A stretch of 64,000 nt of DNA. Source: Fen-1273 sp963837815 (GTDB taxonomy: Bacteria > Bacteroidota > Ignavibacteria > UBA10030 > UBA6906). Each line of letters starts with the position of its first letter. Positions within the stretch are counted from its first letter, which is position 1. Under the pieces are notes generated by a model that was given only the letters and a program-made list of their open reading frames with translations, made no database searches and was not told where the DNA came from. The translations under genes were made by a program, and so were the position numbers. Shown here piece after piece: positions 16,090-24,048 of this stretch. The stretch spans positions 434,001 to 498,000 of the forward strand of contig CAWIOS010000012.1 in assembly GCA_963837815.1 (NCBI GenBank), read 5' to 3'.

Positions 16090-17181
16090 TCACTCATGCC
16101 AGAGGCGGGAATCCTCGCTGACGAACCATGTCTCCTTCTTTCCACGGGGGAGGGTTAACGTCACCGTGGCGATATATCCCGCACCCGTCAGCGATACCGC
16201 GGGAGAAGAGACGGCCCCGGAGTTCGACGCCCCGGTGAGCCCCAGCTCCCCTGCGCTTGCCGCCCAGCGGCCGTGCTCCTTCCTGAACTCTCTCTGTGCG
16301 TGATACACCGCCATCAGGGTTTCCCGGGCGGGCCAGGAGGGATCGGGTCTGAACTGCGAAGGCTTCGTCCCGGGCCCGCCGAACTGGATGTACCCCCACA
16401 TCTCCGGCTGGTGCATGTCGACGACCCCCTGCGGGGACCAGACCCAGTTGTCCTCCCTTGTCCCGGGGACCTTTCTGTATCCCCCCCCCGTTTTCTCCAC
16501 GCGCCACTCGACGCGTGAAAAATTGATCCGCCACGTGTCCCCCCTGTTCGGAGGGGCGGGCATGTGTGCATACTCACCCAGGGCTTTCCACGGCATTGCA
16601 ATTTCCACGGTCCAGCCCGTGTCGACGTCGGCGGGAGAATTCAGAGTCCCGTGAACACTGACGGCCGTCTTCAGTCCCTCGATGTCCCAGCTGTCCCTCG
16701 GCTTTCCGCCGTCCCTGTAGGGACGGTCAAGGAAGAGGTCCCAGACCGTGTTCAGCGCGTTCATCTCCATTTCATAGTATTCAACGTTGTCGCCGTTGGG
16801 ATCCATGAACACTTCAAAATCATTGTCATAGAATATGACCGTATCGCGCTTTGTCAGCGTCGCCCACACATCCGGCTCTTTGAGCTCGGCGCCGATGTAC
16901 AGGTACTCCTTATCCCAGAGCATCTTCGCGCGCGTGCGAAACCGGGGGGCGGGACGTATGCTCCCCTCGATATCCACGAAGTCATCGGTCCACGGCGCGG
17001 CGCGCCATGCCCGTTCGCTCATCACTCCGTCGATTACGACCGGGCCGGAGGCGAACGGGACGACGTATCCCTTCGGACGCGGCCCCGCACCCGCCTGAAG
17101 CGGGAGGAGCGCGGCGAGGAGAGGGACGAGGAGCGGAAGAAATGCCGTCCGGATCCTGTATGTCTTGCGGGGTATTCTCAC
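16090..17181 (-). CDS. Exported CBM9-like carbohydrate-binding protein
   Basis: 363 aa. Signal peptide to about residue 32, then a family 9-type carbohydrate-binding module (about 40-250) recognised by VIDGVMSERAWRAAPWTDDFVDIEG, AKMLWDKEYLYIGAELKEPDVWA, DNDFEVFMDPNGD and the late TWRINFSRVEWR segment. No catalytic domain is attached; such stand-alone modules are common next to glycan utilisation genes and usually bind reducing ends of oligosaccharides. The C-terminal 100 residues match nothing I recognise. Precedes the fatty acid hydroxylase on the same strand. Confidence 0.87.
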   Translation of the reverse strand: MRIPRKTYRIRTAFLPLLVPLLAALLPLQAGAGPRPKGYVVPFASGPVVIDGVMSERAWRAAPWTDDFVDIEGSIRPAPRFRTRAKMLWDKEYLYIGAELKEPDVWATLTKRDTVIFYDNDFEVFMDPNGDNVEYYEMEMNALNTVWDLFLDRPYRDGGKPRDSWDIEGLKTAVSVHGTLNSPADVDTGWTVEIAMPWKALGEYAHMPAPPNRGDTWRINFSRVEWRVEKTGGGYRKVPGTREDNWVWSPQGVVDMHQPEMWGYIQFGGPGTKPSQFRPDPSWPARETLMAVYHAQREFRKEHGRWAASAGELGLTGASNSGAVSSPAVSLTGAGYIATVTLTLPRGKKETWFVSEDSRLWHE

Positions 17182-17205
17182 GGTTTCATCTCGTCACACG
17201 GGATT

Positions 17206-18036
17206 CTAACGGGCACCGACCTTCAGGGAACGTACGATCCCGTCCAGGAGCCCCAGATCCGGCACGAACCGTTTTGCGGGGAGCCTGTTCAGCCTGTCCG
17301 CCGTCTGCTTCAAGTACCTGTCGTATCCCGCGCGGAATGCCGCATCGCCCGCCGTCCCCGGAGGCGCGGAGAGACCCGGGGCGGAGACCGGAAACACCGC
17401 GGAGACGTACCACCTGCCGTCGTCCGTCAACCCCTGGAACGTATACACGAGATACTCGTTGCTGACCGGGCCCTCCTCCTGAGCGTACTGTGTAAGAAAG
17501 AGGACGCCCCGTCCGTTTCTGAACCGGACCAGCCTCTTCCGTGCAACAAAGAGCTGCCGCTCATCCGCCCACGGCAGGAACGGGATGGACTGTGTGACCG
17601 AGCCCGCGCGGCGGAGGAGCAACTTGCCGAGCCCGGCAACCGCGCCACGCATCGTCGGGAATTCCTCATCGAACCGGGGATCGCCGGCCTCCGACGTCGG
17701 GAACACGAAAACCTGCGGCAGAGCGTACGCGGACCCGGCGTCACGATGGAGCGCGGAGGCGTAGGATTCGCGCAGCGTGATCACGACATGGGCGGGGGCA
17801 ACCCCGTCCGGCTTGTCGGTCTTATCCACGAGGGGAGCGGCGGGGGCGGTTTCCGCGATGAAGTCCTTCGCGAGTCCCGCGTCGAACTCCAGCATGACGT
17901 TGCCGTACTCGACGGCGCGCGTGCGGCTCTTCGGCTGCGCGGATGCTCCCGGGGAAATCAGGATCGCGACAAGGAGGAGGATGATCGGCGGCCAGGAGGG
18001 CGCCGGGGAGGAAAAAAGGCGATTTCGTTGTTTCAT
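17206..18036 (-). CDS. Exported protein of unknown function
   Basis: 276 aa starting with a basic region and a hydrophobic signal (about residues 15-33, cleavage after GASA). The mature protein is mixed alpha/beta with no catalytic motif I recognise; a PVSNEYLVYTFQGLTDDGRWYVSAVFPV segment resembles exported proteins that process or sense a peptide or ligand, but this is not a family assignment. First gene of a three-gene minus-strand unit with CBM9 (24 bp gap) and the hydroxylase, divergent from the corrinoid operon. Confidence 0.7.
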   Translation of the reverse strand: MKQRNRLFSSPAPSWPPIILLLVAILISPGASAQPKSRTRAVEYGNVMLEFDAGLAKDFIAETAPAAPLVDKTDKPDGVAPAHVVITLRESYASALHRDAGSAYALPQVFVFPTSEAGDPRFDEEFPTMRGAVAGLGKLLLRRAGSVTQSIPFLPWADERQLFVARKRLVRFRNGRGVLFLTQYAQEEGPVSNEYLVYTFQGLTDDGRWYVSAVFPVSAPGLSAPPGTAGDAAFRAGYDRYLKQTADRLNRLPAKRFVPDLGLLDGIVRSLKVGAR

Positions 18037-18057
18037 AGGCCATGCACCATAATGTCT

Positions 18058-18086
18058 ATGGTAGCGCCCCCGCGACTCAGAGTCAA
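18058..18086 (-). promoter_or_regulatory. Candidate promoter of the 18036-15328 unit
   Basis: Minus-strand TTGACT (18086-18081), 17-bp spacer, TACCAT (18063-18058). The -35 is near consensus and the -10 matches 4 of 6. It sits 22 bp before the ATG at 18036. The rest of the 129-bp divergent region (18037-18165) holds a TATATT at 18115-18120 that could serve the plus-strand corrinoid operon; no B12 box is visible. Confidence 0.45.
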
Positions 18087-18165
18087 ATCAGGTGATTTCG
18101 GCGAAGCGATTCCTTATATTGTCTGTGGTACGGTATTTCATACATGAAACGTCCGCATCACCCCG

Positions 18166-19215
18166 GTGACACCGAAAGAACGCTGGCGCGCGATATTTGA
18201 GGGCGAACGGCCCGACCGGATCCCCACGGACTACTGGGCAACGGACGAGGTGACCGCCAGGCTCTTCCGCGACCTGCGGTGCGGCAGCATCGAAGAGCTC
18301 TATACCAGGCTCCACATCGACGGCCTCGTGACAATCGACCCCCCCAGGGCGGACGAGCACAGGGCGGGGGATCCCGGCGCCGACCTCTGGGGGCTGCACA
18401 GGAAGCTTGTTGACTACGGAGGGGGATCGTACGACGAGTTCGACAATCATCCCCTCGCAGGGATGACGTGCGTCGACGAGCTGGACACCTACGCGTGGCC
18501 GAGCGCCGACGACCATGACTACGATGCGTACCGGGAGATGCTCTCCTGCGCGCCGGCCCACCGGATGATCCGGTCCGGAAATTTCGAGCCGTTCCTCCTC
18601 TACTGTGCGCTGAGGGGGCTGGAACAGGCGATGATGGACCTCGCCGCGGAGCCGGAATTTCTCGCGGCGGCGATGGACCACATGTTCCGGTACTACTTTG
18701 CGCTAGCCGAAAGGACGTTTGAAGCGGGAAAAGGGCGGATCGGCGTGACGTACATCGCGGAGGACCTCGGAGGGCAGACGTCGCTTCTCATGAGCCTCCC
18801 GCAGATCCGGAAGTTCTTTCTCCCCAACCAGAAGAAGATGGCTGACCTGGCACGCAGCTACGGCATCCACGTCTTTTACCACACGGACGGCGCGGTGCGC
18901 CCGGTCATCCCCGATCTCCTCGACGTCACCGGGATCGAGCTTCTGAACCCGATACAATGGCGGTGCCCGGGGATGGACCGGGAAGGACTCGTGCGCGACT
19001 TCGGGAAGAGGGTCGTGTTTCACGGCGCGATGGACAACCAGCAGACGCTCCCGTTCGGATCCGCCGGAGACGTCAGGCGGGAGGTGCTGGAGAACATCGA
19101 GATCTTCAGAAGCGCGCGATGGGTCTGCGCCCCCTGTCATAATCTTCAGCCCGTCACGCCGACTGCAAATATCGTCACAATGTACGACACCATCCACGAA
19201 TACGGTGCGCTGTAA
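18166..19215 (+). CDS. UroD/MtaA-family protein, first gene of corrinoid operon
   Basis: 349 aa, uroporphyrinogen decarboxylase fold (opening TPKERWRAIFEGERPDRIPTDYWA is the family N-terminus). Corrinoid methyltransferases of this fold bind zinc with His-x-Cys plus a late Cys; here the first motif is HTDG (His kept, Cys replaced by Asp) while a late Cys (APCHN) is present. Activity may therefore differ from classical MtaA, for example acting as the substrate-specific methyltransferase. Start is GTG at 18166; a nearby ATG at 18144 is out of frame. The corrinoid protein follows after 20 bp. Confidence 0.85.
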   Translation: MTPKERWRAIFEGERPDRIPTDYWATDEVTARLFRDLRCGSIEELYTRLHIDGLVTIDPPRADEHRAGDPGADLWGLHRKLVDYGGGSYDEFDNHPLAGMTCVDELDTYAWPSADDHDYDAYREMLSCAPAHRMIRSGNFEPFLLYCALRGLEQAMMDLAAEPEFLAAAMDHMFRYYFALAERTFEAGKGRIGVTYIAEDLGGQTSLLMSLPQIRKFFLPNQKKMADLARSYGIHVFYHTDGAVRPVIPDLLDVTGIELLNPIQWRCPGMDREGLVRDFGKRVVFHGAMDNQQTLPFGSAGDVRREVLENIEIFRSARWVCAPCHNLQPVTPTANIVTMYDTIHEYGAL

Positions 19216-19235
19216 CCCAACGAGAGGAGAACGCC

Positions 19236-19871
19236 ATGCCTGTGATCCAGACGCTCTACGACGCGATACTCAACGGCAATGCCAAGGCGGCAAAGGAAAT
19301 CACGCAAACGAGCCTCGCCTCAGGGGTGAACCCCCAGGCGCTCGTCGACGATACGATGATCCCCGCGATGAACGAAGTCGGCCGGCGTTACGAGGCGAAC
19401 GAATACTTCGTCCCGGAGCTCCTCATCGCCGCCAGGGCGATGAAGGCCTCGCTCGAACTCATCCGTCCTCTCCTTTCCGCCCGCGGGTCCGAGCCCGTCG
19501 GACGCGTTGTGATCGGCACGGTCCAGGGAGACCTCCACGACATCGGGAAGAACCTCGTCGGCGCGATGCTCGAGGGAGCCGGGTTCGAGGTCATCGACCT
19601 CGGCGTCGACGTCACCCCCGAGAAATTCATACACGCGGCGAAAGAGAAACACGCGACGCTCGTTGCGCTCTCCGCGCTCCTGACGACAACGATGCACTCC
19701 ATGAAAGGGGTCGTGGAGAAGCTGAACGAATCGGGAATGCGCCCCGGCGTCAAGGTCATGATCGGGGGCGCGCCGGTCACGCAGAAATACGCCGACGAGA
19801 TCGGCGCGGACGGCTATTCGAGCAACGCGAACGCGGCTGTTGCGCTTGCCCGCAGGCTTGTGGCAGCGTAA
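19236..19871 (+). CDS. Corrinoid (methyl-carrier) protein, MtaC/MtbC-like
   Basis: 211 aa. N-terminal four-helix cap domain (about 1-85) and C-terminal Rossmann B12-binding domain (88-211) with the signature D99-x-H101-x2-G104 (GDLHDIG), followed by the SALLTTTM and GGAPVT segments. His101 is the lower axial cobalt ligand in this family. It shuttles a methyl group between a substrate-specific methyltransferase and an acceptor methyltransferase. It lies between a UroD-like gene and the homocysteine methyltransferase, and is the only corrinoid protein in the window, so it is the natural partner for the MtaB at 38715-40097 as well. Confidence 0.93.
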   Translation: MPVIQTLYDAILNGNAKAAKEITQTSLASGVNPQALVDDTMIPAMNEVGRRYEANEYFVPELLIAARAMKASLELIRPLLSARGSEPVGRVVIGTVQGDLHDIGKNLVGAMLEGAGFEVIDLGVDVTPEKFIHAAKEKHATLVALSALLTTTMHSMKGVVEKLNESGMRPGVKVMIGGAPVTQKYADEIGADGYSSNANAAVALARRLVAA

Positions 19872-19878
19872 GGCCACC

Positions 19879-20757
19879 GTGCACTCCCTTCTCACATCCC
19901 TCCTCGCAGAGGCCCCCGTCGTCACCGACGGCGCGTGGGGGACCGAGCTTCAGAAACTGGGGCTTGCGCCGGGAGAGCATCCCGACCTCTGGAACCTGTC
20001 CCATCCCGACAGGGTTGAAGAGGTCGCTTCCCGCTACATCGAGGCGGGGAGCAGCGTAATCCTGACGAACACGTTCCGGTCGAACCGGATCGCGCTCGCC
20101 TCCCACGCCGGGGGTGCGGACGCGGCAGCGCTCAACGCCGCGGGTGTCGGCATATCGCGCAACGCCGCACGCGGGCGGGCACGGGTATTCGCCTCCGTCG
20201 GCCCGAGCGGAAAGATGCTGATGTCGGGGGAGGTGACGGAGGACGAGCTCACGGAGGCTTTCGCCGAGCAGTGCCATGCGCTCGCCACGGCCGGTGCCGA
20301 CGCGATACTCATCGAGACGATGTCCGACCTCGACGAGGCGCGGATTGCGGTCCGCGCGGCAAGGACGACCGGACTCCCGGTGATCGTGAGCATGGTGTTC
20401 GATTCGGGCAGAGAGCACGACCGGACGATGATGGGGACAACCCCCGAACAGGTCGCCGCCGCGCTCGCGGACGCAGGCGCCGACGCGATCGGCGCAAACT
20501 GCGGGCTCGGGATCGAGGGATACATCCCCGTCTGCACCCGCCTCAGAAAAGCGTCAACCCTTCCCCTCTGGATCAAGCCGAACGCGGGAATGCCGGAGAT
20601 GGCGGACGGAAGGATCACGTACAGGACGTCGCCGCAGGAATTCAGCGCCGGATCGCTCGCCCTGCGCCGGGCGGGAGCAGACTTTATCGGCGGCTGCTGC
20701 GGCACGACTCCCGAGTTCATCCGCGCGGTCTCGGCGGCGCTCCACCCCGGTCGCTAG
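19879..20757 (+). CDS. Homocysteine S-methyltransferase (stand-alone MetH-type Hcy domain)
   Basis: 292 aa from a GTG at 19879, 7 bp after the corrinoid protein stop; a longer open frame overlaps that gene and is rejected. TIM-barrel Hcy-binding domain: TDGAWGTELQ near the N-terminus, ANCG (near 200) and GGCCGTTP (near 275) supply the three zinc-binding Cys. In MetH this domain takes the methyl group from methyl-cobalamin to make methionine. As a separate protein next to a separate B12 protein, it would let the operon's methyl groups enter methionine. Betaine or S-methylmethionine as donor are alternatives. Confidence 0.9.
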   Translation: MHSLLTSLLAEAPVVTDGAWGTELQKLGLAPGEHPDLWNLSHPDRVEEVASRYIEAGSSVILTNTFRSNRIALASHAGGADAAALNAAGVGISRNAARGRARVFASVGPSGKMLMSGEVTEDELTEAFAEQCHALATAGADAILIETMSDLDEARIAVRAARTTGLPVIVSMVFDSGREHDRTMMGTTPEQVAAALADAGADAIGANCGLGIEGYIPVCTRLRKASTLPLWIKPNAGMPEMADGRITYRTSPQEFSAGSLALRRAGADFIGGCCGTTPEFIRAVSAALHPGR

Positions 20758-20781
20758 ACGAACACGGGAGACCGCACGCGC

Positions 20782-21531
20782 ATGAGACTCACGCTCATCA
20801 GCTGCGAAGTGTTCACGCGCGAGCTCTGCGAGACGGCCGCGCACTCCCCGCACCAGGTGAATCTCCAGTTTCTCCCCAAGGGTCTCCACGACATCGGATG
20901 CTCCGGCATGCGCGAGCGGCTCCAGGCCGCCGTCGACGGTGTGGATGAGTCGCTCTGCGACATGATTCTCCTCGGCTACGGGCTCTGCAACAACGGGATC
21001 GTCGGGCTCACCGCGCGCGGGGTTCCCCTCGTCGTCCCCCGTGCACACGACTGCATGACGCTCTTTTTCGGGAGCCGGGAACGTTACGAGGAGTTTTTCC
21101 GGAAGAATCCGGGGACGTATTTCCTCACGACCGGATGGATCGAACGGGGGGAGGCGACCGGCGACCTCCGGCAGCTTTCGATTCAGCATGCCAATGGGAT
21201 GGACATGACGTACAGGGAGCTTGTCGAAAAATATGGCGAAGACAACGCACAGTATCTCTACGACCAGCTCTGCGACCAGACAAAGCATTACAGGAAGCTG
21301 ACATTCATCGCCATGGGGCTTGAACCCGACGGCTCGTTCCTTGCCACGGCAAGGAGCCGGGCGGAGGAAAAAGGGCTGGAATTCACAACCGAACAGGGGA
21401 ATCTCCGGCTTATCCGCGCCCTCGTCAACGGACCGTGGGATGAACGGGAGTTCCTCACCGTCCCGCCGGGATTCAGCATCGCGGCGGATTATTCGAATGA
21501 TCTGATCCGCGCAGGGAAGGCCGGCACATGA
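20782..21531 (+). CDS. DUF1638 family protein
   Basis: 249 aa. Recognised by the conserved LISCEVFTRELC start, the LGYGLCNNG segment (near 65-75), and LVVPRAHDCMTLFFGSR. This family is regularly found beside corrinoid methyltransferase genes in methanogens and anaerobic bacteria, but its activity is unknown to me. Three conserved Cys/His clusters suggest metal or cofactor binding. It overlaps the reactivating ATPase gene downstream by 4 bp (ATGA), so the two are translationally coupled, which points to a role in corrinoid activation or cofactor handling. Confidence 0.85.
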   Translation: MRLTLISCEVFTRELCETAAHSPHQVNLQFLPKGLHDIGCSGMRERLQAAVDGVDESLCDMILLGYGLCNNGIVGLTARGVPLVVPRAHDCMTLFFGSRERYEEFFRKNPGTYFLTTGWIERGEATGDLRQLSIQHANGMDMTYRELVEKYGEDNAQYLYDQLCDQTKHYRKLTFIAMGLEPDGSFLATARSRAEEKGLEFTTEQGNLRLIRALVNGPWDEREFLTVPPGFSIAADYSNDLIRAGKAGT

Positions 21532-23044
21532 AGGAGAGCGTCCGCATCACGCTCCGGCCGCTCGGCGCCGCGTTCGAGGTCCCCGCGGGTTCGCCCCTGC
21601 AGGAGGTCCTCTTCCCGTACGGCGTGGAATTCCCCTGCGGCGGGCGCGCCCGCTGCAAGGGCTGCCGGGTGCGCGTCCTCGAGGGAACGCTCCCTGTCAC
21701 GGCGGAGCAGGAGAGAATACTCTCGCGAAAAGAGCTCGACGCCGGGTGGCGGCTCGCATGCCACTGCCGGGCCGGCGGCGACCTCACCATCGAGCTCGCC
21801 CAGTGGGAAGCCGCGATACTCTCCGACGAGTCGCCCTTTGCGTTCGCGCCGCGGAGCGGGTTCGGCGTCGCGATCGATGTGGGGACGACAACTCTTGTGG
21901 CGCAGCTCCTCGACCTCCGCACCGCAGACGTCCTCGCCGTGGCAACGGCGCTTAATGCCCAGGCGAAACACGGCGCGGACGTCATGAGCCGCGTGGGGTT
22001 CGCCGTCAACGAAAAGAAACAGGAGATTCTCACAGCGCTGATTCGTACGCAGACCGGCGCGATGATCGGGGATCTCCTCAGGAAAGGGAAGGCGGATCCG
22101 GCGTCGCTCACGGACGTCGTTCTCGTAGGCAACACGGTGATGCACCACCTCTTCTGCGGGATCGACTGCACTCCCCTCTCCCGCTATCCGTTTGAGCCGG
22201 TCCGCAACGGGATGGTGCCGTTCAGTGCGGAAGAGATTGGATGGAGCACCGGAGGGAGGATACGGTTTCTCCCCTGCCTGGGCGGGTTCGTGGGGAGCGA
22301 CATACTCGCGGGGATACTGGCGGTCAACCTCCACAGGAGCGACGTCCCCCTCTGCCTTATCGACCTCGGGACGAACGGCGAGATCGTGATCGGATCACGG
22401 GAAGGGCTTCTCTGCTGCTCCACCGCGGCCGGCCCCGCGTTCGAAGGGGCGAGGATCTCGATGGGGATGCGGGCTGCGACGGGGGCTATTGCCGAGGTCG
22501 GGGCCGGTCCCGGGGGAGGGCTCTCGTGCAGGACGCTGGGAGACACCGCTCCGCGGGGGATCTGCGGAAGCGGGCTTGTGGACGCCGCGGCGGTGCTCCT
22601 GCGCTCCGGGCGCATCACCCCGGGGGGCCGGTTCGCCGGCCGGGAGCAGTCCATCATGATCGCGGACCCGGTGGCGTTGACGCAAACGGACATCCGGGAG
22701 CTTCAACTTGCAAAGGGGGCCATCGCCGCAGGGGTCCGCATACTGCTCGGGAAATCCGGCCTTACCCCGGATGACATCGCGCGCGTCTACCTGGCGGGCG
22801 CGTTCGGCAACTACGTCAACACCGCGAGCGCAAGAACGATCGGGCTCGTGAATTTCCCCCCGAGAAGATCGTCCCCTCGGGGAATACCGCGCTGCGGGGC
22901 GCAAAACGGGCGCTCTTCGACGAACCCGGAGCGTACGGCGAACTCGCCGCCGGCGTGCGCCACATCGCGCTCGACTCCGACGGCGATTTCCAGGACGTCT
23001 ACGTCGAAGAAATGGGATTCCCGGCCGAATCAGGAGATCGATGA
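21528..23044 (+). CDS. Corrinoid-protein reactivating Fe-S ATPase (RACE/RamA-type, ASKHA fold), frameshifted near C-terminus
   Basis: Reduces inactive Co(II) corrinoid back to Co(I) using ATP. N-terminal [2Fe-2S] domain with C37-x5-C43-x2-C46-x31-C78, linker, then the actin-like ATPase domain (DVGTTTLVAQLLD at about 120, IDLGTNGEIVIG at 285, GICGSGLVD, AKGAIAAG, LAGAFGNYVN). After GLVNF the frame leaves the family pattern at a run of six C (22856-22861); adding one base restores EKIVPSGNTALRGAKRALFDE and a stop TGA at 23042-23044, which overlaps the next ATG (ATGA). Full length would be 505 aa. Either an assembly indel or a genuine late frameshift removing the last 60 residues. Confidence 0.87.
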
Positions 23045-24048
23045 CGCTCTCAGAGATTGTCAGAAACGCGCAGGGTCCGGTGGCCATGCCCGTCGCCACA
23101 TTCCCGGGGACTGTGCTCACAGGGATGACGGTGCGCGATATCGTCGGAAATGCCGCGAAGCAAACGGAAACGCAGATCGCATTTCAGAGGCGATTCGGCA
23201 CGCGGGTGCTGATGTCGTGCATGGACCTGAGCGTCGAAGCGGAGGCGTTCGGGGCATCCGTGGCGTTTTCGGACACGGAGGTCCCCACGGTCACCGGACG
23301 CCTTGTGCCGGACGAGCGGGCCGCCTCGGCGCTCCCCGTCCCGGGGATCGGCGCGGGAAGGACGCGCGTCTACATCGACACTGTCGCACGACTTGCAAGG
23401 AGCGGGAGCGGTCTCCCCGTTCTTGCCGGGATGATCGGCCCCTTTTCACTTGCGGGGAGGCTCTTCGGGGTCAGCGAGTCGCTCCTCGCCACGGCGTCAG
23501 AACCGGAGGCGATCGAAACGCTGATAGAAAAAGCGACTTCGTTCCTCTCCGCATACGCCGCGGCGTTCAAAGCCGCCGGCGCGACGGGGATCATCATCGC
23601 AGAGCCGAGCGCGGGGCTCCTCTCCCCGCGCGCCCTGGCGGAGTATTCCTCCCCGTTCGTCAAACGGATCATCGAAAGCGTCGAAGGGAAAGGTTTCGAG
23701 GTCATACTGCACAACTGCGCCGCGAAATCGCTGCACCTGGCGGCGGTGCGGGAATCGGGTGCCCGCATTTTCCACTTCGGCGCGCCGATGGATATCCCGG
23801 AGGCGCTGAAGGTACTCCCTCCCGGGACGATCGTCTGCGGCAACCTTGACCCCGCCGCTGTCTTCGTCCGTTCGAAGCCCGACGTCGTCGCGAAGCTCAC
23901 GCGGGATCTCATTGCATCGACGGGAGGGAACCGCAACTTTGTCGTTTCATCGGGGTGCGACGTGCCTGCGGCGACGCCGCACGAGAACCTTGACGCGTTT
24001 TTCCGCGAGGCCGCACGCGGACTTCCTCATGCGATGAAGAACGTGTAA
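23041..24048 (+). CDS. MtaA-type methylcobamide methyltransferase (UroD fold) with intact zinc site
   Basis: 335 aa. The only one of four UroD-like proteins in the window with the full MtaA zinc triad: H224-x-C226 (LHNC) and C306 (SSGCDVP), at spacings close to those of Methanosarcina MtaA. MtaA transfers the methyl group from the corrinoid protein to a thiol acceptor (coenzyme M in methanogens). Bacteria lack CoM in most cases, so the acceptor here may be another thiol or tetrahydrofolate. Start ATG overlaps the activator stop (ATGA). Its 3' end overlaps the convergent GH88 gene by 22 bp. Confidence 0.9.
   Translation: MTLSEIVRNAQGPVAMPVATFPGTVLTGMTVRDIVGNAAKQTETQIAFQRRFGTRVLMSCMDLSVEAEAFGASVAFSDTEVPTVTGRLVPDERAASALPVPGIGAGRTRVYIDTVARLARSGSGLPVLAGMIGPFSLAGRLFGVSESLLATASEPEAIETLIEKATSFLSAYAAAFKAAGATGIIIAEPSAGLLSPRALAEYSSPFVKRIIESVEGKGFEVILHNCAAKSLHLAAVRESGARIFHFGAPMDIPEALKVLPPGTIVCGNLDPAAVFVRSKPDVVAKLTRDLIASTGGNRNFVVSSGCDVPAATPHENLDAFFREAARGLPHAMKNV

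Noticed and set aside
18037..18165. Cobalamin riboswitch before the corrinoid operon
   Set aside because: The region is only 129 bp and contains no B12-box-like sequence or the long structured leader such riboswitches need.
22860..23849. Continuation of the unshifted activator frame
   Set aside because: After the C6 run the translation becomes low-complexity and overlaps the MtaA-type gene antiphase; the restored frame fits the family and stops at 23044.
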